A model generated the notes under the pieces. That model saw only the letters and a program-made list of their open reading frames with translations. It had not been told where the DNA came from and made no database searches. From Bacteroidales bacterium (GTDB lineage: Bacteria > Bacteroidota > Bacteroidia > Bacteroidales > WRLA01): a stretch of 45,277 nucleotides of DNA. This document shows, one piece after another, positions 15,197 through 21,355 of the stretch. Each line of letters starts with the position of its first letter. Position 1 is the first letter of the stretch. The translations under genes were made by a program, and so were the position numbers. The stretch spans positions 1 through 45,277 of the forward strand of contig WRLA01000016.1 of NCBI GenBank assembly GCA_009777825.1. The letters run 5' to 3'.

Positions 15197-17311
15197 ATGA
15201 AATCACATTTAAAAAACACAGAAAAACGCCGCTCTTTCAGGTTTAAGAGCGTACTAATGACAATGTTTGTCCTTGTTTGGGCAATGAACGCACAAGCGCA
15301 GACTGTGCAATGGAAAAACAACTTTGGCGGAAGCGGTAGAGATGACTATAACGCTGTTGCCACTCTTCCCGATGGCATTGTGGCGGTGGGAGGTTCTATG
15401 TACACATCTTTTGGTAACGGTGATTGGGAAGGCATTCCATCCAAAGGAGGGACTGACTATGATGCCATTATTGTAAAATACGACAACGCAGGAAATGTGG
15501 TGTGGAAAAAGAATTTTGGCGGTAAAAGCCAGGATGTTTTTGACGGCGTTACCATTGTTCCCGATGGCATTGTGGCAGTGGGATGTTCTTGGCATGATTC
15601 TTTCGGTAACGGCGACTGGGTAGGCGTTCCGTCAAAATTAGGAGTAGGTGATGCCATTATCGTTAAATACGACTACGATGGTAATGTGCTGTGGAAAAAG
15701 AATTTTGGCGGTATGGCTTGGGATGAATTTTATGGGGTTACTACTGTTTCCGATGGCGTTGTGGCGGTGGGACTTTCACAAAAAGAGTCTTTCAACAGCG
15801 CAGGCGACTGGGCAGACGAAAATAGCAATGTGGGTTATGCTGACGCTATTATTGTAAAATACAACAACAACGGCGATGTCGTTTGGAAAAAACATTTTGG
15901 CGGTTTTGGCGATGGCGGCACTTATGTTAGTGGTGGTGATTTTTATAACGCTGTAACTGCTGTTTCCGACGGCATTGTGGCGGTCGGATATTCGCGAGGC
16001 GATTGTTTCGGCACAGGCGACTGGTTTGGCGTTGCAGGAAAAGGTGACGATGATGCTATTATTGTAAAATACGACAACAACGGCAATGTAATGTGGAAAA
16101 AGAATTTTGGCGGCAGCAGCATAGAAGAATATTATGCTGTTACTGCTGTTACTGATGGTATTGTGGCAGCGGGATATTCCGTTCAGGACTCTTTCGGCAA
16201 CGGGGACTGGATAGGCGTAACAGGAAAAGGTGGCAATGATGCCATTATAGTAAAATACGACAACGACGGCAATGTGCTGTGGAAAAAGAACTTTGGCGGT
16301 GGTTTTGGAGAAACACTGAGCACCAGAAGTGAAGATATGTTTATAGGTCTTTCTACTGTTCCCGATGGCATTGTGGCGGCAGGACATTCCGCAATACTTC
16401 CTGAAGGCGGCACAGGAGATTGGGAAGGCGTTGCAGGAAACGGCGGCATAGATGCTATTATTGTAAAATATGACAATGACGGCAATGTGTTGTGGAAAAA
16501 GCATTTTGGAGGCAGCGGTACTGTTGAAGGCTATTTTGGTAATGATTATTATAATGCCGTTACTGTTGTTTCCGACGGTATTGTGGCGGTGGGAGAATCG
16601 CCGAATAGCTCTTTTGGCACCGGCGACTGGACAGGCGTAACAGGAAAAGGTGGAATAGATGCTACCATAGTAAAATACCTCACCGGCAGTTCCATTAGCG
16701 GTTATGTAGGCGAATCCGGAGGCGGCAAATCCATATCAAGCAAAAGCGGCGGTAATCCGGTAGAAGGTGTTGATGTACTTTTACAAAAAAAGACAAGCGA
16801 ATGGAATACCATCTCAGCAACTGTCAGCAACAAAGAAGGCTATTTTGAATTTCTTAGCATACCCGTTGGCACATACAGAGTTATTTTAGACATTCCGGGT
16901 TTACAAATGCTCAGTTATCGCACTATAGAGATTACCGAAGATGGTACCATTATTGACGATTTAGAATTTGAAATTACCGAAGACGGCATCATCACTATTG
17001 GCGGAGATGTGTCTATCACCGACATCAACGGCGGCAACGGCATCGCGGTCTATCCCAATCCGACGAGCGGGTTGATAACGATATGCGATGTGCGATGTGC
17101 GACATGCGACATTGCCATCTTCGATGTGATGGGACGTGCCGTTGTGGTTGCCCCCGTAGAGACGCGGCATGCCACGTCTCTACAATCGCCCATCGAAAAT
17201 CGCCCATCGCAAATCACATTTGATGTATCAAATCTCCCCGCCGGCGTCTATTTCATCCGAATAACGACTGAAAACGGGATTGTAACGAGGGAAATAGTAA
17301 AAAAATATTAG
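15197..17311 (+). CDS. T9SS repeat protein with WKK(N/H)FGG repeats
   Basis: A 704-aa secreted protein. The ATG at 15197 gives a signal sequence ending MNAQAQ around residue 35; the open frame upstream runs into the promoter. Seven repeats of ~60-70 residues follow, each with DGIVAVG(Y/C)S, a GDW.GV..KGG.DAIIVKYD stretch and (V/L)WKK(N/H)FGG, which suggests a seven-bladed beta-propeller-like array. Residues ~505-610 form a Cna-B or carboxypeptidase-regulatory-like domain (GYFEFLSIPVGTYRVILD). The T9SS sorting domain begins at YPNPTSGL. Ligand and role are unknown; exposure on the cell surface is likely. It is paralogous to 18081-20489. Its sorting domain carries the heptamer palindrome plus a further 30-bp in-frame insertion (17156). 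Confidence 0.8.
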   Translation: MKSHLKNTEKRRSFRFKSVLMTMFVLVWAMNAQAQTVQWKNNFGGSGRDDYNAVATLPDGIVAVGGSMYTSFGNGDWEGIPSKGGTDYDAIIVKYDNAGNVVWKKNFGGKSQDVFDGVTIVPDGIVAVGCSWHDSFGNGDWVGVPSKLGVGDAIIVKYDYDGNVLWKKNFGGMAWDEFYGVTTVSDGVVAVGLSQKESFNSAGDWADENSNVGYADAIIVKYNNNGDVVWKKHFGGFGDGGTYVSGGDFYNAVTAVSDGIVAVGYSRGDCFGTGDWFGVAGKGDDDAIIVKYDNNGNVMWKKNFGGSSIEEYYAVTAVTDGIVAAGYSVQDSFGNGDWIGVTGKGGNDAIIVKYDNDGNVLWKKNFGGGFGETLSTRSEDMFIGLSTVPDGIVAAGHSAILPEGGTGDWEGVAGNGGIDAIIVKYDNDGNVLWKKHFGGSGTVEGYFGNDYYNAVTVVSDGIVAVGESPNSSFGTGDWTGVTGKGGIDATIVKYLTGSSISGYVGESGGGKSISSKSGGNPVEGVDVLLQKKTSEWNTISATVSNKEGYFEFLSIPVGTYRVILDIPGLQMLSYRTIEITEDGTIIDDLEFEITEDGIITIGGDVSITDINGGNGIAVYPNPTSGLITICDVRCATCDIAIFDVMGRAVVVAPVETRHATSLQSPIENRPSQITFDVSNLPAGVYFIRITTENGIVTREIVKKY
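17079..17215. repeat. Heptamer palindrome with nested GTAGAGACG hairpin
   Basis: Same arrangement as 13927-14041, inside the sorting-domain code of the 15197 protein. Nested in it at 17156-17183 is a near-perfect 28-bp palindrome (arms GTAGAGACG and CGTCTCTAC), absent from the sister genes. It adds exactly 30 bases, so ten residues, and the frame is kept. Confidence 0.75.
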
Positions 17312-17338
17312 CGCAATAACAAATTAAAAAAAATATTG

Positions 17339-17430
17339 TATCTTTGCAGCACGATTTCATTTGAAATCAAAAAAAACAATAAGGTCGTAAAGCGGTGTTA
17401 TGCCGGATGTAAATCCTTATTGTTTTTTTG
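17339..17430 (+). ncRNA. Candidate small RNA: promoter plus two hairpins
   Basis: TATCTTTG at 17339-17346 is a good -7 element, yet no plus-strand gene follows. Downstream are a small hairpin (GATTTCA-tt-TGAAATC, 17353-17368) and a long stem. The arm caaaaaaaacaataagg (17368-17384) pairs with ccttattgtttttttg (17415-17430) around a 30-base loop, and the pairing extends into the flanking aatc/gatt. The 3' arm ends in a T-run, so the transcript would be about 75-80 bases. It points into the 3' end of the minus-strand gene at 17417, so it could be an antisense RNA or simply a bidirectional terminator. Confidence 0.4.
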
Positions 17431-17896
17431 ATTTATTGCCATTGTCGTTTTCTATTGCAGTGATGCAGTACATATTTTTTCGTCCGCTTCTTTTTACTCC
17501 TACGGTTACTTTTATTCGGTTGAAATACGGTTCAAACAGATTTGTGGACATTTCCATAACAAGAATTTTATCAAATTCGGCTTGTCGTTTAGAGTGCGGT
17601 TTGTCCTGACCTGTTTTTTGGGCGTGTTTTAATGCAAAATCCAATGCGTGAAACGCCATAGTTGATTTGTAGTTTCGCGCTGCTTTTTCGACAGTTTCGG
17701 TAATGCTCTTGAATACCACAAAAATGTCGCTTTGCAAGTTATGATTATAACATTTCTTTTCAGGATTCTCGGCAGACCAGTGACTATACATAGACCAAAT
17801 CACATTTTCGCGCACTTTCAAATCTTCTTTTTCCATTCCTTTGGGAATGATGTAACCTTCGATGTAGATATTGTTGTCGTCTTCTGCTATTTTCAT
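17417..17896 (-). CDS. Hypothetical protein, 159 aa
   Basis: I do not recognise this protein with confidence. It has no signal peptide or membrane segment, is charged, and ends in a Lys-rich tail (NGNKSKKQ). The first residues (DDNNIYIEGYIIPKGM) and the C-terminal strand RIKVTVGVKRSGRKNMYCI faintly recall phage-type BECR (barnase-EndoU-RelE-like) nuclease domains, a guess only. A conserved-looking core is ARNYKSTMAFHALDFALKHA. It is transcribed on the minus strand from TAACTTTG (17915-17922), against its neighbours, and sits between two T9SS genes in the accessory array. Its A/T-rich codon use differs from the housekeeping genes around the array. Confidence 0.6.
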   Translation of the reverse strand: MKIAEDDNNIYIEGYIIPKGMEKEDLKVRENVIWSMYSHWSAENPEKKCYNHNLQSDIFVVFKSITETVEKAARNYKSTMAFHALDFALKHAQKTGQDKPHSKRQAEFDKILVMEMSTNLFEPYFNRIKVTVGVKRSGRKNMYCITAIENDNGNKSKKQ

Positions 17897-17914
17897 TTAC
17901 GTAGAATTGTGCTG

Positions 17915-17922
17915 CAAAGTTA
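17915..17922 (-). promoter_or_regulatory. -7 promoter element TAACTTTG (minus strand)
   Basis: On the minus strand TAACTTTG ends 18 bases before the ATG at 17896 of the hypothetical protein. Confidence 0.5.
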
Positions 17923-17931
17923 CAAATATTT

Positions 17932-17955
17932 TTATTCAGTTATTCAGTTATTCAG
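17932..17955. repeat. TTATTCAG octamer array
   Basis: Three tandem TTATTCAG units immediately before the third copy of the shared promoter segment, in the same relative position as the array at 11122-11166. Confidence 0.7.
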
Positions 17956-18070
17956 TTCGTGTATAAATCCGCCCATTTCGTGTACGCCAGCGCCAAGTTC
18001 GTAAAAAACACCGTTTTGCGCTTGTTTGGAATGGTTTTCTTGCTGTACCTTTGCCGAAAAATTTTAGATA
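17955..18070 (+). promoter_or_regulatory. Shared 117-bp promoter segment, copy 3
   Basis: Third copy of the segment (see 11164 and 15062). It has TACCTTTG at 18046-18053 and the ATTTTAGAT leader, ending 10 bases before the ATG at 18081. Confidence 0.8.
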
Positions 18071-18080
18071 GATAACAAAT

Positions 18081-20489
18081 ATGAACAGAACGTGTAAAAT
18101 TTTCGTATTGACTTTTTGCCTTTGTACGGTCGCTTTTGCAAGCAAGACAATGGCGCAGGATGTGGTTTGGAAGAAGAACTTCGGTGGTGACGGTCAAGAT
18201 CGCTATAACGATGTAATCGCTGTTCCTGACGGCTACGTGGCGGTGGGATATTCCGACCTTGGCTCTTTTGGTTCATTTGGCGACTGGTATAACTATACAA
18301 CCAATGGCTATGAAGATGCCATTATTGTAAAATACGACAACAGCGGCAATGTAAGATGGAAAATGCACTTTGGAGGCATTGGTAATGACCGGTTTACATC
18401 AGTAACGGAACAAGAAGACGGATATGTGGCAGTAGGTTATTCTAATGCCATTTCTTTTGGAACCGGCGACATGAAGAATATGCAAAGTAAAGGAACCGGC
18501 GAAAGCGCTATATTGGTGAAATATTCCAAAGATGGCAGCATATTGCGGAGAGAAAGTTTTGGCGGTGGTGGGGTTACAAGGTTCACTTCTGTAACTGCCG
18601 TACCTGACGGGGTCGTGGCGGCAGGATTTGCTTCATTGAGTGTTGATCCGGCAGTTAACCAGTTCAATTTTGCCGGTGTTACCGGTCGAGGGGAGGTGGA
18701 TGCCGTTATCGTAAAATACAACAGCAATTTTAGTGTTGACTGGAGAAAAAACTTTGGTGGAGCAGCCGACGATTATTATAATGCTGTAACAGCAGTATCT
18801 GATGGCATAGTGGTGGTGGGTGCATATTTTGGAATTTATTTTGCCGGTGGCACTCTTAAACAGAGTTCTCAGGGAAATGGCGATTGGACAAGTGGTGATG
18901 GAGTAGATGAAAATGATTGTTTTATTGTCAAATACGACTATTCCGGAAATATACAATGGAAAAAAGCCTTCGGAGGGGCGGGACCTATTCCGCGTCCGCT
19001 CAGTGGTCATCAAAGTTATGAATCTTTTAATTCTGTGGCAACGGTATCAGATGGCGTTATCGTTGTAGGCGTTGCCGAGCAACTATGTTTTGGCAACCTT
19101 GGCTTTCAATATGCTAACAGCGACTGGAAAGAAATTGCATACAATGGTGGCGCCACTATTGTCAAATTCAGCAATACGGGAAATGTGGTATGGAAAAAGA
19201 ATTTCGGCGGTACTAACAACTATCACGGATATCACTCTATTGCAACGGTGCCTGACGGCGTAATCACGGTAGGAGGTGCTGCATACGGGGATCCGGCATG
19301 GGGAGCCTATATGGTTAAACATGACTTGGACGGAAATGAGGTGTGGAAAAAGAAGTTCAACACCGCAAGTTTTTCTTCCGTTTCGGCATCGCCGGGAGGT
19401 ATAGCAACGGCAGGAATTGCATGGGTATCAGACTTTAATAAGGATGACTGGCAAGGCATTCAGGGAAAAGGATTCAATGATGCTGTTCTCGTAGGTTACC
19501 ACAATGACGCTATCTATGGCGGCTCCATCTCAGGACAAATAAAGTATCCGGATGGAACACCCATAGACATTCCGTGTTCTCTCAGAATTATTTTTGAATA
19601 TCCAAAAAGTAGTACCGGATGGGCGTATTACAGTCAGCAGGATGTGTTATCAGACGAATCCGGAAAATACATATTTAAAGGCGTCGCGCCCGGTAATTAT
19701 ATCATAGAAGCCAAAAAGTTAATGAATGGAGAATGGATACATATCATAAATACCTACTACGCCAGTACATTAAACTATAACGAAGCAAGCATCTTAAAGA
19801 TGTTAGACGATGAAGATATTTCAGGTATAGATATAACTGTTTCTAAAGTTTCTATCCCAACAGGTAACAGTTCCATCAGTGGCTATGTCGGGTATATGGC
19901 AAATAGTGGCGAGACTGTCAAAAAAGCCGCTGGTTTTACCAAATCCGAAATAGAAGGTGTAGAATACCCCGTAGAAGACATTAATGTGCGATTACAACAA
20001 TATACAAACCATTGGAATACAATATTATCAACCGTTAGCGTTGAAAATGGCTACTTTGAATTTCAAAATCTCCCCGTCGGCATGTACAGGGTGGTTTTAG
20101 ATATAGTCGGTTTGGAAATGCTAAGTTACCGCGTCATCGAAATCACCGAAGACGGCACCATTATTGACGATTTGGAATTGGAAATCACCGAAGACGGCGC
20201 CATCACCATCGGCGGCGAAGTGTCCATCACCGACGTCAACGACGGTAACGGCATCGCGGTCTATCCCAATCCGACGAGTGGATTGTTAACGATATGCGAT
20301 ATGCGATGTGCGATATGCGACATTGCCATTTTCGATGTGATAGGACGTGCCGTTGTGGTTGCCCAATCGCAAATCGCAAATCGCACGTCGCACATCGCAC
20401 TTGATTTATCAAATCTCCCCGCCGGCGTCTATTTCATCCGAATCACCACCGAAAACGGGATTGTAACGAAGAAAGTGGTAAAAAAATAG
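18081..20489 (+). CDS. T9SS repeat protein, paralogue of the 15197 protein
   Basis: An 802-aa secreted protein. The signal peptide is at residues 1-27 (MNRTCKIFVLTFCLCTVAFA...). Seven diverged repeats with DG(Y/V)VAVGYS, DA.IVKYD and WKK.FGG follow (the third and last are weak, RRESFGG and WKKKFNT). Unlike its sister it has two carboxypeptidase-regulatory or Cna-B-like beta domains, about residues 480-590 (GQIKYPDGTPIDIPC) and 598-715 (GYFEFQNLPVGMYRVVLD). The sorting domain starts at YPNPTSGL and again contains the heptamer-derived ICDMRCAICD. The last ~140 residues are far more similar to the sister than the propeller part is, which points to recent duplication or gene conversion of the C-terminal end. 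Confidence 0.8.
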   Translation: MNRTCKIFVLTFCLCTVAFASKTMAQDVVWKKNFGGDGQDRYNDVIAVPDGYVAVGYSDLGSFGSFGDWYNYTTNGYEDAIIVKYDNSGNVRWKMHFGGIGNDRFTSVTEQEDGYVAVGYSNAISFGTGDMKNMQSKGTGESAILVKYSKDGSILRRESFGGGGVTRFTSVTAVPDGVVAAGFASLSVDPAVNQFNFAGVTGRGEVDAVIVKYNSNFSVDWRKNFGGAADDYYNAVTAVSDGIVVVGAYFGIYFAGGTLKQSSQGNGDWTSGDGVDENDCFIVKYDYSGNIQWKKAFGGAGPIPRPLSGHQSYESFNSVATVSDGVIVVGVAEQLCFGNLGFQYANSDWKEIAYNGGATIVKFSNTGNVVWKKNFGGTNNYHGYHSIATVPDGVITVGGAAYGDPAWGAYMVKHDLDGNEVWKKKFNTASFSSVSASPGGIATAGIAWVSDFNKDDWQGIQGKGFNDAVLVGYHNDAIYGGSISGQIKYPDGTPIDIPCSLRIIFEYPKSSTGWAYYSQQDVLSDESGKYIFKGVAPGNYIIEAKKLMNGEWIHIINTYYASTLNYNEASILKMLDDEDISGIDITVSKVSIPTGNSSISGYVGYMANSGETVKKAAGFTKSEIEGVEYPVEDINVRLQQYTNHWNTILSTVSVENGYFEFQNLPVGMYRVVLDIVGLEMLSYRVIEITEDGTIIDDLELEITEDGAITIGGEVSITDVNDGNGIAVYPNPTSGLLTICDMRCAICDIAIFDVIGRAVVVAQSQIANRTSHIALDLSNLPAGVYFIRITTENGIVTKKVVKK
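20289..20400. repeat. Heptamer palindrome in the sorting-domain coding region, third copy
   Basis: Left arm from 20291 (CGATATGCGATGTGCGATAT) and right arm (20365-20400, caatcgcaaatcgcaaatcg...) as in 13927-14041. The middle encodes the sorting-domain core IAIFDVIGRAVVV. Confidence 0.7.
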
Positions 20490-20562
20490 TCTGAACTGTG
20501 ATTTTAATATGATTTCAATGATGAGCATGATTTGTTCAGTTATTCAAAAAGTCGTATCTTTG
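20490..20562 (+). promoter_or_regulatory. Repeat F copy 2 with TATCTTTG promoter before the PIN module
   Basis: Begins TCTGAACTGTGATTTTAAT one base after the T9SS stop and ends AAAAAGTCGTATCTTTGC; the -7 element is at 20555-20562. It is a close copy of 14208-14264. Confidence 0.65.
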
Positions 20563-20593
20563 CAGACATAATTTAAAAAGCGAAATAATAGAA

Positions 20594-20812
20594 ATGGAAA
20601 CGGTTATCATACGGGTAAGGAGTGAACGTGATAGGCTAAAGTTAATCAATTATTCAATGAATAATGGGTGGCAAGCGCGATTTTTCAATGAAATGTTAAA
20701 TGAGTTCATCGAAACGGCTCCGAAAAATGTGCCGATTACCGATGATGAGATTTTGGCAGAAATCAAACAAGTGAGGCGAGATGCAAAACTTTTCGAAACG
20801 TGTCATTTTTGA
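20594..20812 (+). CDS. Antitoxin of a PIN-type TA module
   Basis: A 72-aa protein overlapping the PIN toxin by 32 bases. The N-terminal half (METVIIRVRSERDRLKLINYSMNNGWQARF) is basic with a short strand and helix. The C-terminal half contains the PITDDEILAEIKQVR motif common in antitoxins that precede COG1569-type PIN toxins. It probably binds the operator and blocks the nuclease site. A TATCTTTG promoter stands 32 bases upstream. Confidence 0.72.
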   Translation: METVIIRVRSERDRLKLINYSMNNGWQARFFNEMLNEFIETAPKNVPITDDEILAEIKQVRRDAKLFETCHF

Positions 20813-21200
20813 TTCAAATATTTGGGTCAGTTTTGCCATTGGAAAACGACTGAACGAATTGAGAATGGCTTTGACGCATCCAAAAATTGAAGTATTTGTT
20901 TGCCGAAAGTTGTTGTGGGAAGTCAGCACCGTCATTCAACAACCTAAACTGTTCAAATATATTTCACAGGAGCGGCAAAAGTTGCTTTTAGAATTGATGC
21001 AAGCGTGCCAATGTGTGGGTATTGTAGAACAAATATCCATATCAAGAGACCCAAATGATGATTATCTCTTGGACTTGGCTGCAACCACTAACGCCGACTT
21101 TCTTGTTACCGGCGACAACGACCTTCTTATTCTTAAAACCTTTCAAAATGCAAGTATTGTTTCTTTTGCATCATTTATGGCTGTAATGGACACCTTTTAA
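20781..21200 (+). CDS. PIN-domain toxin (COG1569-like)
   Basis: A 139-aa PIN-domain ribonuclease. It has the first catalytic Asp in KRVIFDSNIWVSFAIGK, a central acidic helix (LLWEVSTVIQQPKL), and the paired acidic residues in DPNDDYLLDLAATTNADFLV and TGDNDLLIL. These form the Mg2+ site of PIN nucleases. Family members cleave tRNA or mRNA when freed from the antitoxin. The ATG at 20781 lies inside the antitoxin gene, which favours translational coupling. The catalytic set looks complete. Confidence 0.85.
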   Translation: MQNFSKRVIFDSNIWVSFAIGKRLNELRMALTHPKIEVFVCRKLLWEVSTVIQQPKLFKYISQERQKLLLELMQACQCVGIVEQISISRDPNDDYLLDLAATTNADFLVTGDNDLLILKTFQNASIVSFASFMAVMDTF

Positions 21201-21355
21201 AATAATATTGTCTAAACGGTGATACTTCGGCGTCGCTCAGTATAAATTTTAATGTGATTTCAATGATGATCATGATTAGTGCAATAAAAATTCGTCATAC
21301 ATTCGTTACCCAGTTACCCAGTTATTCAGTTATTCAGTTATTCAGATATTGAAAA
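21201..21355. repeat. Repeat-filled gap before the sensor kinase
   Basis: Contains a partial repeat F copy (TTTTAATGTGATTTCAATGATG, 21248-21280 region), a TTACCCAG/TTATTCAG array at 21306-21346, then the kinase start. I see no clear TAnnTTTG element, so the kinase promoter is not identified. Confidence 0.55.

Noticed and set aside
15300..16680. Regularly spaced DNA similarity every ~180-210 bases considered as a non-coding repeat array
   Set aside because: It is explained by the seven protein repeats of one open, secreted T9SS protein.
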